Positions 27,133 through 36,901 are shown, numbered from the stretch's first letter. The stretch is DNA of 64,000 bases from Erwinia phyllosphaerae (GCF_019132875.1 NZ_JAHSPF010000012.1:1-64000), one strand, 5' to 3'. A program made the numbers and translations. Notes: generated by a model not told the origin, from the letters alone.

Positions 27133-28248
27133 ATGGAAGAACAAACAGAAACAACTATTGCGGTACCCGAGCTGCCGCTGGCGGATATTCCGTCGACTAT
27201 TCTCCGGCTGGGCAAACGGCTGGCGGATACCAAATATCAAATAGATCTGCTGGGCAAAAACGGCTGGGCCGAGCTGACTAATAATCTGCACGGAATGGAT
27301 ACGGGCGGCGAATGGGATGGCCCGGACGACGCGCTGACCTTTTTTAGCAAAGTTTTTCCCTTTGCCATGTTGCCCACTGAAACAGAACCGATGGGGGTCT
27401 TCCGCGTTCCTACCGAGCGGGTAATTAGCCGTAGCTGGAGCTGGTGGCCGGAACATCTGCACGGCAGCAGCGAGGCAAAATTTCTTGAGCACCTGAACGG
27501 CCCGACCGCCGCAGAGGGGACTTCCTGGTATTTTCTGCCTGCGCTGGGCGTGCTGCTGGCTGCACAAGGGCAGGGGAGAGTGAACTACTGCCGCTATCAT
27601 CATATCCCTACGATGCTGGCGCGCGTCAGCCATCTGCACTATCCGCCAGCGGATCGCTTTCGTCTTTATCACGTGATGCGTGGGCAAACGCGTCAGAGCT
27701 GGGTGGTGTATAACAATCGATATTTGCAGCCTGTGCAGCTGCCGCGTATTACGCTGCCCGCGTTAAGTACCTATGGCGTTCACAGCGGAAGCTGGCCGCT
27801 TACGTTTCCACCGATTGCACGCGTATTTGACGAACTGCACCATCCGCAGCAGTTGGGGGATTTCATCGCGCCGGGCCTGGACCTGGAAGCGGTAAAAGAG
27901 CGTATGCGGGCAGAAAAAGAGGCGGAGAAACGCGCGGTGAAGCCGGTGAAAATGGCGCTCAGCGATATGGATATCACCAATATCTGGCCGGTCAGCCTGA
28001 CGCTGTCGTTCTTCTTTATCCTTTCGCTGGTGATCGCAGGCTTAACCTCCGGCGCGGGCTGGCCCGGCAGCATCAGTTTGCTGGTGTGTGGTATGGCGGG
28101 TAGCCTGTTGCTGTTTATCGCTACGCCGATATTTTTAGTCAGCAAGCGCCACCATCGCGCCTGGCAGCCGGAAGAACCGGTAAAAGTTGATGAGGCGCCG
28201 CCGGCAACAGCAGCGCCCGAAGCGACTACTGTACCAGGCGGTGGCTGA
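27133..28248 (+). CDS. Unknown 371-residue protein with two C-terminal membrane helices
   Basis: I do not recognise this protein. The first about 270 residues are soluble in character and rich in Trp, His and Pro (SWSWWPEHLHG, RYHHIP). A basic, Glu/Lys-rich segment (KERMRAEKEAEKRAVKP) precedes two membrane helices at about residues 287-310 and 315-338. The tail is Pro/Ala-rich and faces back to the start compartment. There is no signal peptide. It sits at the left border of the Hrp island and its last 23 bases overlap the convergent hrpY. No hrp box was found upstream, so it is not clearly part of the type III regulon. Confidence 0.65.
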   Translation: MEEQTETTIAVPELPLADIPSTILRLGKRLADTKYQIDLLGKNGWAELTNNLHGMDTGGEWDGPDDALTFFSKVFPFAMLPTETEPMGVFRVPTERVISRSWSWWPEHLHGSSEAKFLEHLNGPTAAEGTSWYFLPALGVLLAAQGQGRVNYCRYHHIPTMLARVSHLHYPPADRFRLYHVMRGQTRQSWVVYNNRYLQPVQLPRITLPALSTYGVHSGSWPLTFPPIARVFDELHHPQQLGDFIAPGLDLEAVKERMRAEKEAEKRAVKPVKMALSDMDITNIWPVSLTLSFFFILSLVIAGLTSGAGWPGSISLLVCGMAGSLLLFIATPIFLVSKRHHRAWQPEEPVKVDEAPPATAAPEATTVPGGG

Positions 28249-28867
28249 TCGCATACCTGACGATATCTGCATTGCTACCAAACTGCATTTTTTCCATCAT
28301 GCGCGACTTGTAAGTGCTGACGGTTTTATTACTGATCGCCAGCGCGCCAGCAATGGCATTGATGGTTTCGCCATGCGCCAGCATCAGCAGGATCTGGCGC
28401 TCGCGCGTGGTCAGGGTCTCATGCAGCGCGCGGTTGCCATTCTGGTATTCGGCAAACACAATCTCCTGTGCTAAATCATGATCGATATAGCGTGAGCCGC
28501 GCGCCACGCTGCGGATCGCCGTGAGCAGCGCGTCCGGATTTTTATCTTTGGTGATATAGCCCAGCGCGCCGCAGTTGAGCACGCGTCGGGCAATCTGCGG
28601 TTCGTTAAACATGCTCAGCACCAGAATCGGCAGGCTTTCATACTGGGAATGGATACGGTTAATCAGATCTTCACCGCTGATGCCGGGCATGGAGATATCC
28701 AGCAGAAGCAGATCGAGACCGCCCAGGCGCAGCCGCTCCAGCACCTGGCTGCCGTCGCCCGCTTCGCCCACCACGGCAATGCCGTCATCCAGCGCAAAAA
28801 TCTGTTTTAGCCCTTCGCGCATTAGCGCGTGGTCGTCAGCGATCACTAGCCTTATTACTTCGTTCAT
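28226..28867 (-). CDS. hrpY: Two-component response regulator HrpY
   Basis: A 213-residue NarL/LuxR-type regulator. The receiver domain has the acidic pair at D11/D12, the phosphoacceptor D57 in LDLLLLDISMPG and the conserved lysine in YITKDKNPD. The C-terminal HTH spans about residues 148-205 (LTTRERQILLMLAHGETINAIA). In Erwinia and Pantoea, phosphorylated HrpY activates hrpS. It lies 31 bases after hrpX. Unlike the usual Erwinia layout, hrpS is about 20 kb away. Confidence 0.93.
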   Translation of the reverse strand: MNEVIRLVIADDHALMREGLKQIFALDDGIAVVGEAGDGSQVLERLRLGGLDLLLLDISMPGISGEDLINRIHSQYESLPILVLSMFNEPQIARRVLNCGALGYITKDKNPDALLTAIRSVARGSRYIDHDLAQEIVFAEYQNGNRALHETLTTRERQILLMLAHGETINAIAGALAISNKTVSTYKSRMMEKMQFGSNADIVRYAISHRLVQ

Positions 28868-28898
28868 CCTGTTTTCCCGGCTGCTGTAGGTAAAATGC

Positions 28899-30359
28899 TT
28901 ACTGTTTTACAGCAAGAGGAATAGTCAGCTCCAGCTGCGTCCCTTCACCGGGACGGCTGGTAATGGTCACCTGGCCGCGCAGCATATCCACCCGTTCTTT
29001 GATGCCCAGCAGCCCAAAAGCGTCGTGACGCACGTTGTGCATTTGGAAACCCCGGCCGTTATCGCGCACCTGAATCACCAGCGCATCGCGGTTGGACTGA
29101 ACGATAATGGAGACTTTACTGGCGTGCGCATGGCGAGAGATATTGGTCAGCGACTCCTGCACCACGCGGAAAACGGCGGTAACGACCTGGTCGCACAAGG
29201 CAACCGGCTTGCCTTCCGGCACGATCAGCATACAGCTACAGCCGCCGTTTTTCACAAACTCGTCGCGCAGCCATTCCAGCGCGGGAACCAGCCCCATATT
29301 TAACATATTTGGCCGCAGCCGCGTGGAGACATCGCGTACCACCTGAATAGTGCTGTCGATCAGCGTCATCAGATAGTCAACCTGGCTGGTGACCCGTTCC
29401 GGCACCTCTGCCTGCATGCCGATGACGGAAAGCCCGGCTCGTAAACTGGTCAGGTGCTGGCCCAGTTCATCATGGATTTCACGCGCGATATGCTTACGCT
29501 CCTGCTCGGTACGTTCCTGCTGGTTGCTGGCCAGCAGGCGCAGCTGATGATGCGCGGCACGAACTTCGTTTTCGACTTCCCGCAGGCGACTGATATCACG
29601 TCCTACCGCCAGGATGGTGACCACTTCCCCTTGCAGATTAAATTCCGGCACGCAGCGAACGTGCAGCACCATAGAGCGCTCGCCATAGTGGGCCTCAAGT
29701 TCGGATTCACTTTTCTCACCGCTCGCCAGCGTGTTGGAAACCAGCCGAAACAGGCGCATGCCCACTTCATCAAAAGGAATCGTATCGGTCAGCCGCCAGC
29801 CGCGCGCCTGGTCTTCGCTACAGCCAATCAGTTCCAGCACCAGCGGATTGGCGTAAAGGCAGCGCAGATGGATATCGAAGCGGGCGATCAGATCTGGCGA
29901 ATTTTCTACCAGCGAACGGAACTGCTGCTCCTGCTGTAAATAGCGCTCCGTACGCTGTTTCAGCTCGCGCACGTCACGAACCACGCAGAGAACCAGCATT
30001 TCGCCTTCATGTTCCCAGGCGCTGGAGTTAACCTCAACCGGAATGATCTCGCCGCTGCGCATGCGGTGTTGCGAGGTAAAACGAATACCCTCCGGGCGCA
30101 GGCTCAGTTTCCACCAGAGCGCCGCCACGTCCGGATCCTGGAGTTCGCCTTCAATATCGGAATAGCTTAATCGGATTAGCGCCTGATATTTATAATCGAG
30201 CATTTCACAGGCTTTATTATTGATATAAGCCAGCTGCGCATTCTGACGCACCAAATAAATCGCGTCGTTCACTCGGTCAAGCGCAAAGTCCGGCAAAATA
30301 GCGCGACCATCCCAGGGTTCTTTACTGACATTTAAGCTAAATATTTCAGATGAAAGCAT
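28899..30359 (-). CDS. hrpX: PAS-domain sensor histidine kinase HrpX
   Basis: A 486-residue kinase without membrane helices, so probably cytosolic. Two PAS domains lie at about residues 25-130 (VNDAIYLVRQNAQLAYINNKACEMLDY) and 150-260 (SPDLIARFDIHLRCLYANP). A HisKA_3 dimerisation segment carries the phosphoacceptor His in HIAREIHDELGQHLTSLRAG. The ATPase domain has DNGRGF and GLLGIKERVDMLRGQVTI. It is the partner of HrpY and is the first gene of a two-gene operon. Confidence 0.92.
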   Translation of the reverse strand: MLSSEIFSLNVSKEPWDGRAILPDFALDRVNDAIYLVRQNAQLAYINNKACEMLDYKYQALIRLSYSDIEGELQDPDVAALWWKLSLRPEGIRFTSQHRMRSGEIIPVEVNSSAWEHEGEMLVLCVVRDVRELKQRTERYLQQEQQFRSLVENSPDLIARFDIHLRCLYANPLVLELIGCSEDQARGWRLTDTIPFDEVGMRLFRLVSNTLASGEKSESELEAHYGERSMVLHVRCVPEFNLQGEVVTILAVGRDISRLREVENEVRAAHHQLRLLASNQQERTEQERKHIAREIHDELGQHLTSLRAGLSVIGMQAEVPERVTSQVDYLMTLIDSTIQVVRDVSTRLRPNMLNMGLVPALEWLRDEFVKNGGCSCMLIVPEGKPVALCDQVVTAVFRVVQESLTNISRHAHASKVSIIVQSNRDALVIQVRDNGRGFQMHNVRHDAFGLLGIKERVDMLRGQVTITSRPGEGTQLELTIPLAVKQ

Positions 30360-30547
30360 CTCTCTCTCTGATTAGTGAAAAATAAAGAATAAGATAAAAT
30401 TATTACATCCTGTCGAACAGTCTATGAACTTTACTCGTTACGTGACGAGTACAGCAAATATTTCGTCAAATGGCCTTAAGGCTGCTCTGAAAATGAGCGA
30501 TTTGAAAAATAAGGCCGAGACTGAATAGCGAAAAAAAGAGGTTTTCA

Positions 30548-31090
30548 TTAGCTTATTGTACTTTTTAGCGTTTCGCGCACGCGGGAAAGCCGTGATTTTA
30601 CCGTTCCTAACGGAATATTGAGTGAGGTAGCCACATCCTGATAGCTGCCGTTACGCTCCACCAGAATGGTCAGCATACGGCGCGTCTCTTCCGGTAGCCG
30701 ATCGATTGAGGCGGCCATCACGCCAAGCAGCTGATCGTTCGCGATAATATCGCTCGGATCGCACTCCTGAACCAGCTCCAGCACGTTCTCTTCGTTAATG
30801 CTGTCAAACAGAAAACGGTTCTGATGCGTCTTGTAGTAGTTACGGATCAGGTTAGCAGCAATGCCAAACAGCCAGGTCTCAGGACGAGACGCGCCTAAAA
30901 ATTTATGGCTGTTGCGCAGGACTTCCACGCAGGTCATCTGGGCAATATCTTCTACATCTTCACGGTTAGAAACGCGTTTGCGAATAAAGTTGTGCAATTT
31001 ACGGTTTTGCTGGCAAAGAATTTCCTGCCATAAAACGGCGACCGGGGCGGGTGCAGATAAAGAAATTTCGGCAGAGGAAGAAGTTAACAT
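30548..31090 (-). CDS. hrpL: ECF sigma factor HrpL
   Basis: A 180-residue alternative sigma factor that directs RNA polymerase to hrp boxes. Region 2 is about residues 28-95 (RKLHNFIRKRV, DVEDIAQMTCVEVL) and region 4 about 120-175 (LPEETRRMLTILVERNGSYQDVATSLNIPLGTVKSRLSRVRETL). I chose ATG 31090, with AGGAG about 8 bases upstream; longer in-frame starts would place the sigma54 promoter inside the gene. It is transcribed away from hrpJ. Confidence 0.94.
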   Translation of the reverse strand: MLTSSSAEISLSAPAPVAVLWQEILCQQNRKLHNFIRKRVSNREDVEDIAQMTCVEVLRNSHKFLGASRPETWLFGIAANLIRNYYKTHQNRFLFDSINEENVLELVQECDPSDIIANDQLLGVMAASIDRLPEETRRMLTILVERNGSYQDVATSLNIPLGTVKSRLSRVRETLKSTIS

Positions 31091-31126
31091 TTTAATGCTC
31101 CTGAATTGTCTGGATACAGGGCATAT

Positions 31127-31142
31127 AGCAATGGTTGTGCCA
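31127..31142 (-). promoter_or_regulatory. Sigma54 promoter of hrpL
   Basis: On minus the sequence TGGCAC-AACCA-TTGCT matches the -24/-12 consensus TGGCAC-N5-TTGCW perfectly. It gives a transcription start about 25 bases before the hrpL ATG. In Erwinia, hrpL is activated by the enhancer-binding protein HrpS, whose gene lies at 48308-49276. Confidence 0.92.
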
Positions 31143-31322
31143 GGTAAGAAAAAGACTGTAAAACCGGGCAATCTGGCGCTTTTTTATTTCAGCTCAGAAT
31201 TATCTGAGACAAATTTATGCGTCGAATTAAAAAAGCATGTGCAAGTTTTGACACTAGTCACGCAGGTTTAAAGTTTCAGGTGGACAGCACGGTTATTTTC
31301 TTTTCTTTCATCTTTTTTACCG

Positions 31323-31350
31323 GGAACTTATTCCATTTTGCCGCCACGTA
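31323..31350 (+). promoter_or_regulatory. hrp box (HrpL promoter) of the hrpJ operon
   Basis: GGAACT-N15-CCACGTA fits the HrpL consensus GGAAC(C/T)-N15/16-CCACNNA. It lies 33 bases before the chosen hrpJ ATG and should drive the eleven-gene hrpJ-hrcU operon. Confidence 0.92.
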
Positions 31351-31382
31351 ACGATATCGCGAAATCAACCTCTGAGGCCGGG

Positions 31383-32525
31383 ATGATTAAAATCCAGTCT
31401 TCTCTTCAGTACCAGCAGGCGCTGACTAAAACCCTGTTAAAACAGGATGGCCCGGGCACGGCAGGTGCGGATGTGCGGGCAAAACCGGTGAATACCCAGT
31501 CGGCGGCCGAGTCGTTGAGCGACTCGCTGGAAGAAATCGGCATGATGTTCGGCGAAAAGATGGAGAAAAAAAGCAAAGGGCTTAACCGACGGCAAATCAA
31601 TACCCAGCATCTGCGCAGCAACCGTAGCGCGGTAGAGAGAATTGAACGCCTGGGCGAACTTTACCAGCTGCTTGATGGCCAGCAGCAGGAGAAGCTGGAA
31701 GCCAGGCTAAGCGCATTAAAAGGCATTCTCAGTCAGCATAGCGGCGCAGAAGCAGACCAGCTGGTGGAAGCGGCGGATAACGATCCGGCACGTTGCGATC
31801 TGCTGTTGCGCATGACGCTGCGTGAGGCCGACCGCACGGGCGATCTCGACACCGCGACGGCCGCCAGCGACGCGCTGAGCAAGCTGGACGAACGCTTTGG
31901 CGATAAGGTGCGTGCAGGGCTGAACACGGCAGCGGCGATTGCCAGCTTTACCACCGATCCGGCAGAAAAGCAGTCGATGCGCCATCTCTATTATCACGGC
32001 ATTGTCCAGCACCAGTCGGCGGCGGTAATCCTCGACAGCCTGCTGGAACGCTTTGGCCGCGAGCAGTTTTTACCGGGGTTGCGCACCCTGCAGCGTGCGC
32101 TGGCGGAAGATATCGCCTCGTTAACGCCTTCGCTCTCTTCCCGCTCGCTGCACAAAATTCATCTTGGTCTGAGCGAGGCGGGACAGCTGACGCAGCTGAT
32201 TGCCCATAGCGACAAGCTGTTAAACCGCCTGCGCAGCGGCGAAAAGATACCGCTTTCTTCCCTTAGCGGTCTGGATATGGCGCGTCGCCTGCTGCACGTC
32301 GCGGAAACGGGCCTGCAACCGCACGACATCGGGGAGATTGGCAAAGAGTTCGCGGGCGATCGGCCACAGGCGCAGATGCGTTTTCTGAACGGCCTGCTGC
32401 CGCTGGTTAACGAAATGCCGCTGATGCTGTGGCGTGAAAAGAAAAATCGGGCGGAAGCGGCGACGCTGCTGCGCGGCGCCATTACCCGGCTAATTAATAA
32501 CGAAGGCCGGCTGGCGCGAAGCTAG
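31383..32525 (+). CDS. hrpJ: Type III secretion gatekeeper HrpJ (SctW/YopN family)
   Basis: A 380-residue secreted control protein that regulates the order of export of translocators/harpins and effectors. The N-terminus is Ser/Gln-rich (MIKIQSSLQYQQALTK), and the helical HrpJ/YopN domain covers about residues 50-330. The ATG at 31383 starts downstream of the hrp box; the open frame upstream from 31338 overlaps the promoter and is non-coding. It is the first gene of the operon, 11 bases before hrcV. Confidence 0.92.
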   Translation: MIKIQSSLQYQQALTKTLLKQDGPGTAGADVRAKPVNTQSAAESLSDSLEEIGMMFGEKMEKKSKGLNRRQINTQHLRSNRSAVERIERLGELYQLLDGQQQEKLEARLSALKGILSQHSGAEADQLVEAADNDPARCDLLLRMTLREADRTGDLDTATAASDALSKLDERFGDKVRAGLNTAAAIASFTTDPAEKQSMRHLYYHGIVQHQSAAVILDSLLERFGREQFLPGLRTLQRALAEDIASLTPSLSSRSLHKIHLGLSEAGQLTQLIAHSDKLLNRLRSGEKIPLSSLSGLDMARRLLHVAETGLQPHDIGEIGKEFAGDRPQAQMRFLNGLLPLVNEMPLMLWREKKNRAEAATLLRGAITRLINNEGRLARS

Positions 32526-32536
32526 CGGGGGAAGGT

Positions 32537-34642
32537 ATGAACAACCTGTTTCTGATACTGAACCGCATAGCGCTGGCGGCGATGCAGCGCTCGGAAATCA
32601 TTGGCGCAATGTTTGCGCTGGCGATTGTCTTTATGCTGATTATCCCGCTGCCGCTGGGGCTAATTGATGCGCTGATTGCGGTTAATATCTGCCTTTCTTC
32701 TCTGCTGGTGGTGCTGGCGATGTATCTGCCCAAGCCGCTGGCCTTTTCCAGCTTTCCGGCGGTGTTGCTGCTGACCACCATGTTTCGGCTGGCGCTCTCA
32801 ATCTCTACCACGCGCCAGATCCTGGTACAGCAGGATGCGGGTCATATCGTTGCTGCTTTTGGTACGTTCGTGGTGGGCGGCAACCTGGCCGTCGGGATGG
32901 TGATGTTTTTGATCCTGACGGTGGTTAACTTTCTGGTCATCACCAAAGGGTCGGAAAGGGTGGCGGAAGTGGCCGCGCGCTTTACGCTGGACGCGATGCC
33001 GGGCAAACAGATGTCCATCGACAGCGATCTGCGCGCCGGCATGATTGATGTTAACACCGCCAAACGTCGACGCGTCGATCTGGCGAAAGAGAGCCAGCTG
33101 TTCGGCGCAATGGACGGCGCCATGAAGTTTGTAAAAGGCGACGCCATCGCCGGGCTGGTTATCCTGTTTATCAACCTGATTGGCGGCTTCAGCATCGGCG
33201 TGATGCAGCTGGGCATGCCGGCAGGCGATGCGATGCATACCTATTCCGTTCTGACTATCGGTGACGGCCTGATCGCCCAGATCCCGGCTCTGCTGATCTC
33301 CCTGACCGCCGGGATGATCATTACCCGCGTTTCTTCCGACGGCGACAGCATGGATAACAACATTGGCCGGGAGATAGCCGAACAGCTTACCAGCCAGCCT
33401 AAAGCCTGGGTTTTCTCCTCGCTGGGCATGTTCGGTTTTGCGCTACTGCCGGGGATGCCGACCGGCGTTTTTATCGTGCTGGCCTTGTTGACGCTGGCTT
33501 CGGGAAGCTTTCAGGTCTGGCGCGCGCGCCGCGAGCTGGTCGCCAGCCAGCCGCAGATGGAAAACGAAGTGATTCCGCCAGAGCTGAACGGGACGGAAGA
33601 TTTACGTCAGTTCAATCCCACGCGCCCTTATCTGTTGCAGTTTCCGGCTGGCGCTCGCGGCACGGCGGAGACGCTGGAACTGGTGCAGGCCATCCGCCGG
33701 TTGCGCAACAGTATTGTCTATAACTACGGCTTTACGCTGCCCGCTTTTGATATCGAATTTCAGGAGCAGCTTCCCGCCGACGAGTTTCGCTATTCGGTAT
33801 ATGAGATCCCTCGCGTTATCGGCACCTTTGGCGTGACCACGCTGGCCGTCAGCCGCTATGGCCAGGAAGCGCTGGCGGAGCAGGAAGGCGTGCAGGCGGG
33901 AAGCGACGCCAGAAGAGAAGGGGATTTACTCTGGCTGCCCGCCGATCATCCGCGCCTGCAGGATGAAACGCTGCCGCGCTGGAATTTTCACGACCTGCTG
34001 ATGAAGCGGATGGAAAACGCCATCCACGCCAGCGCGCCTAATTTTATCGGCCTGCAGGAGACGCGCGCGCTGATGGGCTGGCTGGAGAGCGAGCAGCCCG
34101 AACTGGCGCAGGAGCTACAGCGGGTCATGCCGATTGCACGCTTCTCTAACGTTTTGCAAAACCTGGTGGCAGAGCGTATTCCGCTGCGCTCGGTGCGGGC
34201 GATTGCCGAAGCGCTGATTGAACACGGCCAGCACGAGCGCGATATCAGCCTGCTGACCGACCTGGTTCGTATCTCGCTGAAAGAACACATTTGTTATCAG
34301 TACACGCGGGATGATGGGCTGCACGTCTGGCTATTGACGCCAGAAATGGAAGAGCAGCTACGTGACGCGCTGCGCCAGACGCAAAACGAAGTATTTTTCG
34401 CGCTGACGCAGGAGCAGACCATGGCCATCCTTGCGCAGCTGCGTAACGCTTTTGCGCCGGATAAGCCAGCATTCGCGGTGCTTTTGGTGGCGCAGGACTT
34501 ACGCAGTCCGCTGCGAGGTCTGGTACAGGATGAGTTCCACCAGGTACCGGTGCTGTCGTTTGCCGAACTGCAAACCAACCTGGCCATTAACGTGGTGGGT
34601 CGCCTCGAACTGGATGAGAACATTGACTCTTTCGATGCCTGA
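32537..34642 (+). CDS. hrcV: Type III secretion export gate HrcV (SctV)
   Basis: A 701-residue FlhA/SctV family protein forming the nonameric gate of the export apparatus. About eight helices lie in residues 15-330, with the FHIPEP-type region YLPKPLAFSSFPAVLLLTTMFRLALS and TKGSERVAEVAARFTLDAMPGKQM. The C-terminal half is cytosolic and binds chaperone-substrate complexes. AGG precedes the ATG. Length is standard. Confidence 0.97.
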   Translation: MNNLFLILNRIALAAMQRSEIIGAMFALAIVFMLIIPLPLGLIDALIAVNICLSSLLVVLAMYLPKPLAFSSFPAVLLLTTMFRLALSISTTRQILVQQDAGHIVAAFGTFVVGGNLAVGMVMFLILTVVNFLVITKGSERVAEVAARFTLDAMPGKQMSIDSDLRAGMIDVNTAKRRRVDLAKESQLFGAMDGAMKFVKGDAIAGLVILFINLIGGFSIGVMQLGMPAGDAMHTYSVLTIGDGLIAQIPALLISLTAGMIITRVSSDGDSMDNNIGREIAEQLTSQPKAWVFSSLGMFGFALLPGMPTGVFIVLALLTLASGSFQVWRARRELVASQPQMENEVIPPELNGTEDLRQFNPTRPYLLQFPAGARGTAETLELVQAIRRLRNSIVYNYGFTLPAFDIEFQEQLPADEFRYSVYEIPRVIGTFGVTTLAVSRYGQEALAEQEGVQAGSDARREGDLLWLPADHPRLQDETLPRWNFHDLLMKRMENAIHASAPNFIGLQETRALMGWLESEQPELAQELQRVMPIARFSNVLQNLVAERIPLRSVRAIAEALIEHGQHERDISLLTDLVRISLKEHICYQYTRDDGLHVWLLTPEMEEQLRDALRQTQNEVFFALTQEQTMAILAQLRNAFAPDKPAFAVLLVAQDLRSPLRGLVQDEFHQVPVLSFAELQTNLAINVVGRLELDENIDSFDA

Positions 34643-34652
34643 GGAGCGGATT

Positions 34653-35549
34653 ATGTTTGAGCTACGCGTACTTACGGGCCGCCATCAGGGAGCGGCGCTG
34701 CCGGTTAACGGCGGTCGCTGGACGCTGGGGCTGCATGATGACGTCGATTTACAGCTGACCGACAGCGGCGTGGCATCCCATCATGCCACGCTCTGCTTTG
34801 TCGATGAGCGCTGGCAGCTACAGGCGATGGAAGGCCGCATTCGCCTGGCGGAAGGCGAGCCGCTGGAGCAGATCGATCCGCTATTACCGGATGTTCCCTT
34901 TGCGCTGGGCGACGTCTGGCTATCGCTGGCGCAGGCGGAACAGCCGTGGGAAGAGATGCAAACCGCGCCGCAACCCGTGTCCGTCACCGTCGCGCCCGCG
35001 GTACCAGCTCCGGCACCCGCCGCACCTTCGCGTTTTTTCTCTCGCGGCGTTCAGGTGTTATCAATAAGCCTGATGTTGTTGCTTAGCTTCACCATTATCA
35101 GCTGGATATTACAGCCCACGGTGGCGCAAACCTCTACCACGCCTTCCAGCCGCAAAATACTGGAAACCTTACAGGAGGTTCGGCCACCGCTGCTGGCGAT
35201 GCTGCGCGATCGCGGCCTGACGCCGGGGGTAAAAATCGATATGGATAAAGGCCAGCTGATCCTTAACGGCGAGCTGAGCAAGGAGCGGTTGCAGATCCTT
35301 GAGCGTATGCTGGTGCGTTTTCAGGCGCAGTACAACGTGTTGCCGCAGCTGGTAAACCATACGCATGAACGCCGCGCAAAACTGCCGTTTCGTATCGTCC
35401 AGATTACTACCGGTAAACGGGCCAACGTGGTGACCGACGGCGGCGAGCGCCTGTTTATTGGCGATCAGGTTGGCGATTTGCGGCTGGTGGCTATCACCTC
35501 GACGGAAATCGAGTTTGCCGGACGTGAACATATCAAGGTGAACTGGTGA
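34653..35549 (+). CDS. hrpQ: Type III secretion inner-membrane ring protein HrpQ (SctD)
   Basis: A 298-residue bitopic protein. The N-terminal FHA-like domain (about residues 1-95, ELRVLTGRHQGAALPV) faces the cytosol. A Pro/Ala linker is followed by one membrane helix (VLSISLMLLLSFTIISWIL, near 130-148) and a periplasmic ring domain. The ATG at 34653 has GAGGAG upstream; the ORF extends further 5' only as an overlap with hrcV. Its end overlaps the hrcN GTG. Confidence 0.92.
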   Translation: MFELRVLTGRHQGAALPVNGGRWTLGLHDDVDLQLTDSGVASHHATLCFVDERWQLQAMEGRIRLAEGEPLEQIDPLLPDVPFALGDVWLSLAQAEQPWEEMQTAPQPVSVTVAPAVPAPAPAAPSRFFSRGVQVLSISLMLLLSFTIISWILQPTVAQTSTTPSSRKILETLQEVRPPLLAMLRDRGLTPGVKIDMDKGQLILNGELSKERLQILERMLVRFQAQYNVLPQLVNHTHERRAKLPFRIVQITTGKRANVVTDGGERLFIGDQVGDLRLVAITSTEIEFAGREHIKVNW

Positions 35550-36901
35550 AGCCTGAACAGCAGCTCGACGCCTGGTTTACGCAGCATCAACAGCGGCTGG
35601 CGCGCTTTGCGCCCGTTAAGATCTATGGCCGCATCACCGGTATCAGCGGCATTCTGCTGGAGAGCAGCCTGCCGGACGCGCGCATTGGCGATCTCTGCCA
35701 GATTGAAGGCAAAAACAACACGCTGGTGCTGGCGGAAGTCGTGGGATTCAATCCGCAGCATACGCTGTTGTCGGCGCTGGGCCAGCTCGACGGCATCGCC
35801 CAGGGCGCACGCGTAACGCCGCTTTTTCTGCCGCACAGCATTCGCGTTTGCGACCAGCTGTTGGGCAGCGTACTGGACGGCTTCGGCCGGCTGATAGAGG
35901 GCAGCGTTGGCGCTTTTGCTTTGCCGGGCGAAACGGAAAACGTCAAGCCGGTGCTGGGCGATGCGCCGCCGCCAACGGCCCGGCCACGAATCGATACGCC
36001 TTTACCAACCGGCATGCGCGCGATTGACGGCCTGCTGACGCTCGGCGTCGGACAGCGCGTCGGGATCTTCGCTGGCGCAGGCTGCGGTAAAACCACGCTG
36101 CTTGCCGAGCTGGCGCGCAATACACCTTGCGATGTGATTGTGTTTGGGTTGATTGGCGAACGCGGCCGCGAGCTGCGGGAATTTCTCGATCACGAGCTGG
36201 ATAGCGAGCTGCGTAGCCGGACCGTATTGCTTTGTGCGACCTCGGACCGCAGCAGCATGGAGCGCGCCCGCGCGGCTTTTACCGCTACCGCCATTGCTGA
36301 GGCTTTCCGCGATCGGGGCAAAAGCGTGCTGCTGATCCTGGATTCCCTGACCCGTTTTGCTCGTGCGCAGCGCGAAATCGGCCTTGCGCTCGGCGAACCG
36401 CCGGGACGCGGTGGCTTGCCGCCTTCCGTTTATACCTTGCTGCCGACGCTGCTGGAACGAGCCGGACAAACCACTACCGGCGCTATCACCGCACTTTATT
36501 CGGTCCTGATTGAGCAAGATTCGATGAACGATCCGGTGGCCGACGAAGTGCGTTCACTGATTGACGGACATATTGTGTTAACCCGCAAGCTGGCGGAGCG
36601 CGGCCACTATCCGGCCATCGATATCCTTGCCAGCCTTAGCCGTACCATGAGCAACGTGGTGGCACGCCAGCAGATTAGCGAAGCCACGGCCGTGCGCCAG
36701 CTGATGGCCGCCTGGCAGCAGGTAGAGATGCTGATCCGGCTGGGGGAATATCAACCGGGCAACGATAGCCTGACGGATGCAGCCGTAGAGGCACAGGATG
36801 CCATTAACGGTTATTTGCAGCAGTCGATGCGCGCGCCATCCCTTTTTGAGCAAACCTGTTTTCAGCTGTCCGAGGTAAGCCGCTATGCGCCGTCACGCTA
36901 A
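35546..36901 (+). CDS. hrcN: Type III secretion ATPase HrcN (SctN)
   Basis: A 451-residue hexameric ATPase related to F1-beta. It strips chaperones from effectors and unfolds them. Walker A GAGCGKTT is near residue 178, Walker B VLLILDSLTRFA near 265, and the T3SS-typical LGEPPGRGGLPPSVYTLLP follows. The start is GTG, overlapping the hrpQ stop (GTGA), which implies coupling. Confidence 0.97.
   Translation: MKPEQQLDAWFTQHQQRLARFAPVKIYGRITGISGILLESSLPDARIGDLCQIEGKNNTLVLAEVVGFNPQHTLLSALGQLDGIAQGARVTPLFLPHSIRVCDQLLGSVLDGFGRLIEGSVGAFALPGETENVKPVLGDAPPPTARPRIDTPLPTGMRAIDGLLTLGVGQRVGIFAGAGCGKTTLLAELARNTPCDVIVFGLIGERGRELREFLDHELDSELRSRTVLLCATSDRSSMERARAAFTATAIAEAFRDRGKSVLLILDSLTRFARAQREIGLALGEPPGRGGLPPSVYTLLPTLLERAGQTTTGAITALYSVLIEQDSMNDPVADEVRSLIDGHIVLTRKLAERGHYPAIDILASLSRTMSNVVARQQISEATAVRQLMAAWQQVEMLIRLGEYQPGNDSLTDAAVEAQDAINGYLQQSMRAPSLFEQTCFQLSEVSRYAPSR

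Noticed and set aside
36002..36517. 171-residue minus-strand ORF inside hrcN
   Set aside because: Shadow of the highly conserved ATPase core.
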